DNA from: Nitrososphaera sp.
GTDB lineage: Archaea; Thermoproteota; Nitrososphaeria; Nitrososphaerales; Nitrososphaeraceae
Direction of reading: 5' to 3'
Assembly: GCA_022545875.1 (NCBI GenBank)
Contig: JAKEIF010000013.1
Span: 1-8,617, forward strand
DNA length: 8,617 nucleotides
Made by a program: the position numbers and the translations under genes
Notes under the pieces: generated by a model
What the model saw: only the letters and a program-made list of their open reading frames with translations
Told to the model about the DNA's origin: nothing
The model's database searches: none
Shown here: positions 1 to 5,659 of the stretch, one piece after another
Layout: each line of letters starts with the position of its first letter
Numbering within the stretch: the stretch's first letter is position 1

Positions 1-569
1 GACCATTGCACGTTCCAGACTTTTACGCCATCGATTGAGTAGCTGTTGCTCAGAAATGCGTTCCAGAACGGTCCTGCTGTGTCGATATAGTCGTTGTTCC
101 TCTCTGGGAACCTTTCTACCACAAATGACGGAAATCCCCTGCCGTCAGACTTGTTTTTTACCTCCAGGTTCCAGTGGCTGCTGGTGTAAAAGTGATGGTT
201 GTCAAATACGACGCAAATGTTGTTGTCTCGTGCTTTTTTGGCAATCAGTTCCAACTCCGCCATGAACGATGACGGGTCGTTGACATAGGCTTCCCAGTAG
301 AAGGGAACCCTTACCGCATTAAAGCCGCTCAGCCTGATGTACTTCATGCTTTCAGTCACATAGCTCGTTAGTACGCCTGCGTCTCCGCTTCCTTCGTTCC
401 TGCTAAGAGTCTTGTCCATAAAGACCGCTCCTTTAAAGTTCTTTACGGGAATGTCGGAGCAGTCTGTAGCCGCGTATGAAGATGGTATTGTGGATGCAAC
501 TAGCACCCCAGAAAGTAGAATGCCAAGAAGCATCTCTACTTTGAATTTTGTTTGATGTTTTTCCTTCAA
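1..569 (-). CDS. Secreted glycoside hydrolase, GH5 (cellulase-like) family, partial
   Basis: The reading frame is open from 569 to the left edge (189 residues, C-terminus missing). Residues 82-95 (GFNAVRVPFYWEAY) and 118-128 (ICVVFDNHHFY) resemble the second and third strands of the GH5 TIM barrel, which in this clan hydrolyses beta-linked polysaccharides. The catalytic glutamates would lie beyond the edge and cannot be checked. A TTG start at 569 gives a good signal peptide: lysine-rich residues 2-10, hydrophobic 13-25, likely cleavage after SSYA near residue 33. An AT-rich TATA-like block lies about 28 bases upstream of it. The ATG at 533 would remove the positive n-region and has no TATA at the right distance, so I prefer TTG. 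The product is probably exported and acts on extracellular or cell-surface glycans. The substrate is unknown; another clan-A hydrolase is possible. Confidence 0.7.
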   Translation of the reverse strand, partial: MKEKHQTKFKVEMLLGILLSGVLVASTIPSSYAATDCSDIPVKNFKGAVFMDKTLSRNEGSGDAGVLTSYVTESMKYIRLSGFNAVRVPFYWEAYVNDPSSFMAELELIAKKARDNNICVVFDNHHFYTSSHWNLEVKNKSDGRGFPSFVVERFPERNNDYIDTAGPFWNAFLSNSYSIDGVKVWNVQW

Positions 570-582
570 GCCGCCGCGAGGA

Positions 583-606
583 AAATTTTATTACTTTTAT
601 TTTTTC
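583..606 (-). promoter_or_regulatory. Candidate TATA region for the glycoside hydrolase
   Basis: This is an A/T-only stretch apart from two bases. On the minus strand it contains ATAAAAG (594-600), centred about 28 bases upstream of the TTG start at 569. That is the spacing expected for an archaeal TATA box of a leaderless or nearly leaderless transcript. No BRE can be assigned with confidence. Confidence 0.35.
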
Positions 607-811
607 TGTAAGTTGCTTCTTGACTAATAGTTACAGCTGAAGTACAAAATAAGCGATTGCTTGTCAACGCGTTAATTTGGAATATTGGATCGAATAATCA
701 CAATAAGAGATCGGCTGGTACAAATGCGTGAGCTGGAATCTACATCAATGGCGACTGCGCGATCGTACTTGTTGAAATAGGGAACGTCCAAAGTGAAAGA
801 TCACAAAATGC
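607..811. other. Intergenic region without a recognised gene
   Basis: This stretch lies between the upstream side of the glycoside hydrolase and the 3' end of rnp4. I see no tRNA-like fold, repeat array or convincing ORF; the longest ATG frame noted (724-780) has only 18 codons. T-rich runs on the minus strand just after the rnp4 stop (about 785-809) could act as an archaeal T-tract terminator, but this is weak. Confidence 0.5.
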
Positions 812-1141
812 CTATTGCGCCGACAGAATCTTTCTGTAGACGTGGCCGCACTTGAGGCAGGTTATCCTTACTGCCTTGGTATTTGACCGTCCCATCCTTA
901 TTCTTGAATTCCTGCCGGGAACTATGATTTGCTTGCATTTTTTGCAGTAGAGCTGCCTTATTTCGTACGGCAGGCGCAGCCTGAAATGCATTGCAATCTC
1001 CCGGGCTACTCGGGCCTGCCTGTCCGCTCGCTCCGGGCTTTGCTCCTTTATCGCATGATCGACCAGCAGGCGCACCCGTTCTTCCGCAAGCTCTTTTACC
1101 CGCTGCGTTTTCTTCACAGGCTCATGGATAGCAGGGCCCAC
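812..1141 (-). CDS. rnp4: Ribonuclease P protein component 4 (Rpr2/Rpp21 family)
   Basis: This 109-residue protein subunit of archaeal RNase P helps the catalytic RNA remove 5' leaders from pre-tRNA. The N-terminal half (residues 10-60) is helical and basic; in the family it pairs with the Rpp29 subunit. The C-terminal half is a zinc ribbon with C66-x2-C69 (YCKKCK) and C95-x2-C98 (CLKCGH), separated by a basic segment (PGRNSRIRMG) typical of Rpp21 homologues. Length and architecture match the archaeal family. The start is GTG at 1141; no ATG fits in frame near it. The gene is divergent from the unknown gene at 1188, with only 46 bases between the start codons, and an AT-rich element in the middle may serve both directions. 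Confidence 0.9.
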   Translation of the reverse strand: MGPAIHEPVKKTQRVKELAEERVRLLVDHAIKEQSPERADRQARVAREIAMHFRLRLPYEIRQLYCKKCKQIIVPGRNSRIRMGRSNTKAVRITCLKCGHVYRKILSAQ

Positions 1142-1159
1142 CTGATAAGTCTTGGTAAT

Positions 1160-1169
1160 GGTTATTTGC
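1160..1169. promoter_or_regulatory. Candidate shared TATA element of a divergent gene pair
   Basis: The sequence GGTTATTTGC sits almost exactly midway between the GTG of rnp4 (1141, minus) and the ATG at 1188 (plus), about 23-24 bases from each. It is the only AT-rich spot in the 46-base gap. It could position transcription from both strands to give leaderless messages. The call rests on spacing only. Confidence 0.3.
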
Positions 1170-1187
1170 GTGGTCGGTCAATCAACA

Positions 1188-1604
1188 ATGTTGGAAAAGC
1201 TTGAACGGCTGGCCGAGAGTTATTCAAAGCTCAAAGATGCAGGGGAGTCTTCGCGAGTGGACCTTGCAAGGCTCGCAGTATCCATTGTCGATTCTATATC
1301 GTCACCGTCGTTTGCCTTCCCGGTGTCAAGGGAATCCCTTTCAGACGCCGGGACGACTTCCTACACTTATGAGGGAAACGCAACTTATCCCGCGCTTTTT
1401 GATTTCCTGGGCGAGCTTTTGCATTCAAAGGTACCCCTTGAGGTAGAGGGGGCCAAGTTTGGCCCTGGCGAAATCCTGGTTAGCAAGCCAAACCAAGCCG
1501 ACGCTGAAATCGAGCTGGCGTTATCGACAAAGGAGCTGCAAAAGTTGGTCCATGCAAGGCGTTCGGAAATATTTACAAAGCACGCGGGCGCCGCTTCTCC
1601 TTAA
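1188..1604 (+). CDS. Uncharacterised protein, first gene of a nep1 operon
   Basis: I do not recognise this protein (138 residues from ATG 1188). Residues 1-45 look helical and charged (starting MLEKLERLAESYSKLKD). The middle is rich in Ser, Gly and aromatic residues. Residues 70-125 predict mixed helix and strand (ALFDFLGELLHSKVP, then a VEGAKFGPGEILV strand segment), ending in a charged helix. No cysteines, signal peptide or membrane span are seen. In-frame TTG 1152 and ATG 1158 would add 10-12 residues, but would leave almost no room for a promoter against divergent rnp4. A TATA-like element about 24 bases before 1188 favours the shorter form. nep1 follows after 12 bases on the same strand, so a role in RNA or ribosome metabolism is possible by association only. 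Confidence 0.75.
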   Translation: MLEKLERLAESYSKLKDAGESSRVDLARLAVSIVDSISSPSFAFPVSRESLSDAGTTSYTYEGNATYPALFDFLGELLHSKVPLEVEGAKFGPGEILVSKPNQADAEIELALSTKELQKLVHARRSEIFTKHAGAASP

Positions 1605-1616
1605 TATTAGGATCCC

Positions 1617-2333
1617 GTGGAAAAAGCCGGTACGATTACCCTCATACTTGCTGAAGCAGCGCTAGAAATGGTGCCCCAGGAAATTTCTAGTCATCCTGCG
1701 GTCAAGAACCACGCATCTAGGCTGGGAGCCAGATGGTCCCAACTGCTGCTTGACAAGAGCTATCATTATGCTGCAATGAAAAAGCTGGCAGATAGCGCAA
1801 AGAGGGGCAGGCCGGATATCATACATTTTGCACTAATGGAGGCTCTGTCGACTCCCCTGTTCATGGAAAACAAGCTGAGGGTTTACGTGCACACCACAAA
1901 CGACAAGATCATTGCAATCGCGGACAACCTGAGGATCCCAAAATCGTATTTTAGATTTGAAGGCCTGATGGTGAAACTGTTCACCGAAGGATCTGCCAGG
2001 AGCGAGGACGGAGCAGTCCTGATGGAGCTAAGCGATGGGACTTTTGCGAGCCTGCTCAAAAGCATCGCCGCTGAAAAAGTCATTGGCCTTTCCACTACTG
2101 GCGTCAGGGCGGCGCCGGAGCAAGTGGCTCGGACACTGACAGGTACTGAGAATTGCGCGGTGGTAGTCGGGGGGTTCCCAAGAGGCCACTTTGGCGAAAA
2201 GACAACCAGGCATCTGGGGCCTACGTATTCCGTCTCAGGCATCGGGCTTGAAGCGCATGTCGTGATTGCCCGCGTACTTTACGAATGCGAAAAATTACTT
2301 GAAAAAGGCGTCAACCATGAAAGCGATGAATAG
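1617..2333 (+). CDS. nep1: Ribosome biogenesis SPOUT methyltransferase Nep1/Emg1
   Basis: Nep1 methylates N1 of a pseudouridine in small-subunit rRNA (m1-pseudouridine) using S-adenosylmethionine and helps assemble the 30S subunit. The 238-residue length is typical of archaeal members. Visible family motifs are KRGRPDIIHFALMEALSTPL (residues 62-81), the LRVYVHTTNDKIIAI strand (87-101) and, in the trefoil-knot SAM site, VVVGGFPRGHF (182-192) and YSVSGIGLEAHVVIARVLYE (204-223). The start is GTG at 1617, twelve bases after the preceding stop, with a weak AGGAT upstream. It is probably co-transcribed with the unknown gene at 1188. Its last 39 bases overlap the 3' end of ctaB on the other strand, and the C-terminal tail beyond residue 225 is encoded in that overlap. 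Confidence 0.93.
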   Translation: MEKAGTITLILAEAALEMVPQEISSHPAVKNHASRLGARWSQLLLDKSYHYAAMKKLADSAKRGRPDIIHFALMEALSTPLFMENKLRVYVHTTNDKIIAIADNLRIPKSYFRFEGLMVKLFTEGSARSEDGAVLMELSDGTFASLLKSIAAEKVIGLSTTGVRAAPEQVARTLTGTENCAVVVGGFPRGHFGEKTTRHLGPTYSVSGIGLEAHVVIARVLYECEKLLEKGVNHESDE

Positions 2334-3188
2334 CGCGGTAAGATAGGGGCTTGAGAACTTGAATACGGTCCATGACGCCTTTTCGCTTGGTTTTGTAAGC
2401 AGCCACACCGACAGGGCTATCATGACTGCGCCAAACACCCCCGCCGTCGCAAGGTAGATCATTCCAAACTGGTTAAAGAAGAAGGGAAGGACGCTAAAGA
2501 CTACCATCATGAGGGTCGTGCCTGCTATTACCCTGACTGAAGATTTTTCACTCGATACTACGGGCAACATCGGAACGCGGGCTTTTGTATAGTCTTTCTT
2601 TACGTGCAGTGCAAGGCTCCAGATGTGCGTCGGGATCCATAGGAAAACCAGGCCGGCCATTACTAGCCCGATCTCGATGTTCTGGGTGGTCACGGCGACG
2701 TAGCCTATCAGGGCGGGCGCGCCGCCTGAAAATCCTCCGAGGATAATGTTTGACTGGCTCCGGCGCTTGAGCCACTTGCTGTAGACGATAATGTTGTCAA
2801 AGAGCCCAAAGGCCATCAGGCCAAACGCCCAGGGGTTGATGAACCACGCAAATACGAGCGATATGGCTGCAAGTACCAGCCCAAACGCCAGGGCGTTAGA
2901 TGGCGATATCCTGCCGGACGGAATCGGCCTTCCCTTTGTCCTTTCCATGATTGCATCGATATCTCGGTCATTGTACCCTGTCAGAGTGTCTGCCGCTGCC
3001 GAACCCGCAGCCACTCCTCCTATCAGGAGAATCCAAGTCATTGGGCTTATGGGTATGTCAAAAAGAAAGGACGCAGTAAGGGCCGCCCCAAACGCCGTGA
3101 AAACGAGAAGATACCAGATCTTGGGCTTGGTAAGCTCGTAATAATTCTTGACCCTGTTGCCAACTGTTATCTGGTGAGGTATCGTCAA
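2295..3188 (-). CDS. ctaB: Protoheme IX farnesyltransferase (heme O synthase)
   Basis: CtaB is an integral membrane prenyltransferase of the UbiA superfamily that attaches farnesyl to heme B, giving heme O, the precursor of heme A for heme-copper terminal oxidases. The 297 residues contain about nine hydrophobic segments. The first Asp-rich motif is N73-D-R-D-I-D78 followed by M81-x-R83-T84-x2-R87-P88. The second is D199-Y200-x2-A203 followed by PMLPVV (206-211). Both are diagnostic for CtaB/Cox10 and bind Mg-diphosphate. The best-supported start is TTG at 3188, just before the conserved NYYELTKPK segment (15-23). A TATA-like element lies 35-44 bases upstream, in the gap after the lrp stop, so ctaB may have its own promoter besides read-through. 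Its 3' end overlaps nep1 by 39 bases. Confidence 0.93.
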   Translation of the reverse strand: MTIPHQITVGNRVKNYYELTKPKIWYLLVFTAFGAALTASFLFDIPISPMTWILLIGGVAAGSAAADTLTGYNDRDIDAIMERTKGRPIPSGRISPSNALAFGLVLAAISLVFAWFINPWAFGLMAFGLFDNIIVYSKWLKRRSQSNIILGGFSGGAPALIGYVAVTTQNIEIGLVMAGLVFLWIPTHIWSLALHVKKDYTKARVPMLPVVSSEKSSVRVIAGTTLMMVVFSVLPFFFNQFGMIYLATAGVFGAVMIALSVWLLTKPSEKASWTVFKFSSPYLTALFIAFMVDAFFK

Positions 3189-3222
3189 GGTTCAGCGGTC
3201 GAGGGTAAGTGAAACGTATTGA

Positions 3223-3232
3223 TATTATAAGC
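3223..3232 (-). promoter_or_regulatory. Candidate TATA box for ctaB
   Basis: CTTATAATAT on the minus strand lies immediately after the stop codon of the Lrp gene and 35-44 bases before the TTG of ctaB. This would place the transcript start about 10-15 bases before the start codon. Confidence 0.4.
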
Positions 3233-3697
3233 TTACTTGGAGATCGAGGTGGGATAGGCTAGCTCTCGTGTGGTTTTACGCATCTCGATAAACGTTTCTG
3301 TTTTTTGGACGCCCTCAATCCTGCCTATTTTCTCCGATATCAGCTGGTGCATTTCGTCCAGTGAGCGCGCAGTCATGGTGACCAGGACATCGAACCTGCC
3401 GGTGACTTCGGCGACCTCTCTCACTTCGGGGATCTTGAAAAGCTCGTTCAGCACGTTATCCCTTAGCTTTGAATCCATGTTGATGCCAGTCAGCGCCTTG
3501 ACGCTAAAGCCAAGAGCCTCGTCATTAATGACGATCGTAAATTTCCTTATCAGGCCGCGCTTGACAAGGCGCTTTATCCTGCTGTAGACGACCGAGGAAT
3601 TTACGTTGATCTTTTTGGAAAGCCTCGGTACGGAGATACTTGCGTCCTTTGAAAGCTCGCTGAGAATCTTTACGTCGAGATCGTCGATTCTTCCCAT
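3233..3697 (-). CDS. Lrp/AsnC-family transcriptional regulator
   Basis: This is a complete 154-residue feast/famine-type regulator. Residues 4-50 (starting IDDLDVKILSELSKDAS) form the winged helix-turn-helix, with the recognition helix around 34-46 (SSVVYSRIKRLVKRG). Residues 63-142 form the RAM ligand-binding and oligomerisation domain, with the family GRFD turn at 100-103 and a conserved ending IEGVQKTETFIEMR. The effector cannot be read from sequence; amino acids are usual. ATG 3697 is preceded by a TATA-like element and by two palindromes that could be operators for autoregulation. ctaB lies 44 bases downstream on the same strand, so the regulator might influence heme synthesis, but the adjacency alone is weak evidence. 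Confidence 0.92.
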   Translation of the reverse strand: MGRIDDLDVKILSELSKDASISVPRLSKKINVNSSVVYSRIKRLVKRGLIRKFTIVINDEALGFSVKALTGINMDSKLRDNVLNELFKIPEVREVAEVTGRFDVLVTMTARSLDEMHQLISEKIGRIEGVQKTETFIEMRKTTRELAYPTSISK

Positions 3698-3706
3698 TTG
3701 AGAATC
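3686..3706. promoter_or_regulatory. Palindrome over the lrp start codon, possible operator
   Basis: GATTCT (3686-3691) and AGAATC (3701-3706) are perfect 6-base inverted arms around a 9-base spacer holding the lrp ATG. Lrp-family proteins often bind short dyads near their own promoters, so an autoregulatory site is plausible. Chance occurrence is not excluded. Confidence 0.25.
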
Positions 3707-3727
3707 AGAACTAAGATCAGTGCAGGG

Positions 3728-3736
3728 GTTAATAAG
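3728..3736 (-). promoter_or_regulatory. Candidate TATA box for the Lrp regulator
   Basis: CTTATTAAC on the minus strand lies about 35 bases upstream of ATG 3697, predicting a transcript start within about 10 bases of the start codon. Confidence 0.35.
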
Positions 3737-3761
3737 TGTATGAGTATCGCGAATCTAGACC

Positions 3762-3777
3762 AAAATTAGTGAATTTT
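3762..3777. promoter_or_regulatory. AT-rich palindrome upstream of lrp, possible operator
   Basis: AAAATT (3762-3767) and AATTTT (3772-3777) form a perfect dyad with a 4-base spacer. It is about 70 bases upstream of the lrp ATG and about 30 bases upstream of its putative TATA box. Size and composition fit Lrp-type operator half-sites. It could equally act toward the plus-strand gene at 3880. Confidence 0.3.
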
Positions 3778-3879
3778 TTCGAAATAAGTCGCAGAAAAGC
3801 TCTGCAAACAATAAGCTGCAATATCCTGGCCGTCGCCACAAATCCGGACTCGGAATAGCCTCTCCAGTCACGGGAAATC

Positions 3880-4065
3880 ATGGGTAAGATTCGTGAATTA
3901 TCTCTTTATTCTTTGGAATCAAGACTTTGTGGGGTTATGACAGTTTCAGGAGGTCCCAGAACTGCCAACAGGCTCGTCTGCCCAAAATGCGGCAACACCG
4001 TCATTGTAGACGTTGATTTTCGTGACCAGTTCTACTGCCACATGTGCGGGACATTGATGAAGTGA
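3880..4065 (+). CDS. Small zinc-ribbon protein
   Basis: A 61-residue ORF has two CxxC knuckles, C34-P-K-C37 and C53-H-M-C56, separated by 15 residues of predicted beta structure. This is the classic zinc-ribbon pattern found in many small archaeal proteins that bind nucleic acids or larger protein partners. No specific family or partner is recognisable. The start is uncertain. ATG 3880 gives 61 residues, but ATG 3937 gives a compact 42-residue ribbon and has a TATA-like CTTTATT (3904-3910) about 30 bases upstream; the shorter form may be the real one. It converges on asd with 23 bases between the stop codons. Confidence 0.65.
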   Translation: MGKIRELSLYSLESRLCGVMTVSGGPRTANRLVCPKCGNTVIVDVDFRDQFYCHMCGTLMK

Positions 4066-4077
4066 CCTAGCGCGGTA

Positions 4078-4095
4078 CCTCTGAAAAACTAGAGG
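4078..4095 (-). terminator. Possible terminator hairpin/T-tract after asd
   Basis: CCTCT (4078-4082) and AGAGG (4091-4095) can form a 5-bp stem with an 8-base loop that carries five T residues on the minus strand. It spans the asd stop codon and lies between two convergent genes. Archaeal termination mainly needs a T-run, so the run may matter more than the stem. Confidence 0.25.
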
Positions 4096-5165
4096 ATGTT
4101 ACGGTCTTTTAGCAGCTCTGCCAGAAGCACAGCGCCCTTGGCCGAACCCATTTTTTCGTTGTGCGACAGCAGGACATACTTTACGCCGTTGTCAAACGCG
4201 GTGTCCTTGCGGAGCCGTCCGACGACTGTGGTCATGCCGTCGTTAATTTCCCTGTCAATCCTTGGCTGGGGCCTGGTCGGGTCGTCGTGCACAATAATGT
4301 AATCCTTCGGAGCCGTAGGGAGGCCCTTGATAGTCACGTTCTTTGAGAACTTGAGCATTTCCTTCTTCACATCCTCTGCTTCAGTAGCGCTTTTTGTTTC
4401 AACGAATACCGTCTCTGTGTGGCCGTCAAGCACAGGGACGCGCGTGCAGGTACAGCTCACCTTGAACGAGGTAGACTTGATCGTCCCTGCATTCATGGTG
4501 CCCAGGATCTTTTTTGTTTCGACTTGGACCTTCTCCTCCTCTTTGGGAATGTACGGTATGACGTTATCCATGATGTCTAGCGCAATTACTCCCGGCGACC
4601 TGCCGGCTCCGGACAGTGCCTGCATCGAAGTCATGAACACCTTTTCTATGCCAAACTTGTCCTGGATTGGCTTGAGCGTAATTGCCATCCCGGTGGTCGT
4701 GCAGTTTGGCAGAGGCGCAATGAACCCCTTCCAGCCCCTGTTCTTTCTCTGCACGTTGAGCAGTTCTGCATGGTTGTCGTTTATGCCCGGGATCAGAATC
4801 GGAACGTCATTTTCATAGCGGAATGCGGCGGCGGTGCTAATGACCGGCGTGGACTTTGCAAATTTTGGCTCGATGGTTTGAGCGTCGTCTGACTCTAGCG
4901 CGGTGAATATTAGATCGAAATTTTCTGGCTTGATGTCCTGCACCTTGCTTACGATCATGTTCCTCACGTACTCGGGAACCTCTTCCCTGTTATGCCATCT
5001 CAAAATGCCAGAATTGGGATCGCGAATCGCGTCGACGTATTTCTTGCCTGCCGACCTTTCAGAAGCGGCGATCTGGCGAAGTTCGAACCACTTGTGCTTG
5101 TTCAGGGCCACGACAAACTCCTGACCTACTGCACCGGTGGCGCCAATTACTGCTACCTTTAGCAT
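4089..5165 (-). CDS. asd: Aspartate-semialdehyde dehydrogenase (archaeal type) or related acyl-CoA reductase
   Basis: This 358-residue enzyme makes aspartate semialdehyde from aspartyl phosphate using NADPH, the branch point to Lys, Thr, Met and Ile. The N-terminal Rossmann motif is GATGAVGQ (residues 8-15). The catalytic cysteine is C155 in PLPNCTTTG, the SMQALSGAG segment is at 180-188, and the substrate/acid-base region holds R242 and H249 (GHTETVFVET). Length and motif order match the archaeal class. Archaeal malonyl-CoA/succinyl-CoA reductases of the 3-hydroxypropionate/4-hydroxybutyrate CO2-fixation route share this fold and cysteine, so a second or alternative role cannot be excluded from sequence. 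ATG 5165 is the start. The gene appears monocistronic, with a TATA-like element about 28 bases upstream. Confidence 0.9.
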   Translation of the reverse strand: MLKVAVIGATGAVGQEFVVALNKHKWFELRQIAASERSAGKKYVDAIRDPNSGILRWHNREEVPEYVRNMIVSKVQDIKPENFDLIFTALESDDAQTIEPKFAKSTPVISTAAAFRYENDVPILIPGINDNHAELLNVQRKNRGWKGFIAPLPNCTTTGMAITLKPIQDKFGIEKVFMTSMQALSGAGRSPGVIALDIMDNVIPYIPKEEEKVQVETKKILGTMNAGTIKSTSFKVSCTCTRVPVLDGHTETVFVETKSATEAEDVKKEMLKFSKNVTIKGLPTAPKDYIIVHDDPTRPQPRIDREINDGMTTVVGRLRKDTAFDNGVKYVLLSHNEKMGSAKGAVLLAELLKDRNIL

Positions 5166-5188
5166 ATGGAGCGGAGCTGCGAATGCTG

Positions 5189-5203
5189 CTAATAATCGTT
5201 ATT
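5189..5203 (-). promoter_or_regulatory. Candidate asd promoter with a small dyad
   Basis: GATTATTAG on the minus strand (5189-5197) is centred about 28 bases from the asd ATG, the usual archaeal TATA distance. The overlapping AATAA-TCG-TTATT dyad (5191-5203) could let a regulator compete with TBP. The dyad arms are only 5 bases, so this part is speculative. Confidence 0.4.
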
Positions 5204-5356
5204 GATGTTGCTTACCAATCCCATTAATCGATCCGACCTCGATAGATTGTAACTTCTGCCTTCCGGCTCAGTATGACCTGCGCTAGAGGCTCCTGATAGA
5301 TCAATTGTCAACTCTTCTTTTAACCTGCAGAAATGATGAATGCATAGCTTCGCCCA

Positions 5357-5659
5357 ATGTCTCTGATCCAAACTGTTTCTCACATCAAGGATGACGCGCT
5401 GAATAGCGTAGTGTGTCCGGTTGTGGCAAGGTTTGGCGTCCAGGCCATCCCCGCCGCTTCGCTTCTGATGGGCGAGGTCAGCCTGAGCAGCTTTTTGCAG
5501 TACGGCATATTACTGCCATCTCCCATAGGCGTAGAGCTCCTAGAGTTTCCATCAAGGATGATTTATATTTTAGAGCGCCGCAGGTTCGCGTTGTTCAAGG
5601 CTTCCAAGATCCCGAGGATGTTTGCGGCTCTGTTTCAAAGTAAACTGGCGGGAACCTAG
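5357..5659 (+). CDS. Uncharacterised 100-residue protein
   Basis: I do not recognise this protein. It is moderately hydrophobic in the middle (residues 19-60, including VVCPVVARFGVQ and FLQYGILLPSPIG), then has a basic amphipathic stretch (ERRRFALFKASKIPRMFAALF, about 73-93). No signal peptide or metal motif is visible. ATG 5357 is the first start after an in-frame stop at 5345-5347. Codon choice (AGG for Arg, mixed GC third positions) is like the neighbours. Its TAG stop shares a CTAG tetranucleotide with the polymerase stop on the opposite strand. A second frame is open across 5413-5643, so coding status is not certain. If real, it stands alone between asd and the polymerase gene. Confidence 0.45.
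   Translation: MSLIQTVSHIKDDALNSVVCPVVARFGVQAIPAASLLMGEVSLSSFLQYGILLPSPIGVELLEFPSRMIYILERRRFALFKASKIPRMFAALFQSKLAGT

Noticed and set aside
724..780. 18-codon ATG ORF in the left intergenic region
   Set aside because: It is too short, with no ribosome-binding site and no supporting context.
1883..2242. 119-codon minus-strand ORF opposite nep1
   Set aside because: It is a shadow of the conserved Nep1 frame, and its amino-acid pattern has no recognisable domain.
5166..5356. Possible tRNA or structured RNA between asd and the 100-residue ORF
   Set aside because: I checked both strands for acceptor pairing and a GGTTCRA-type T loop and found no consistent cloverleaf.
5189..5383. 64-codon ORF on the minus strand upstream of asd
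   Set aside because: Its end overlaps the best asd TATA element, its composition is unlike a folded protein, and its start overlaps the plus-strand ORF at 5357. It is not supported as a gene.
5413..5643. Alternate 76-codon plus-strand frame inside the 100-residue ORF
   Set aside because: It is rich in Arg, His, Gly and Pro in a shadow-like way. The 5357 frame has better amino-acid composition and ends exactly at the shared CTAG.
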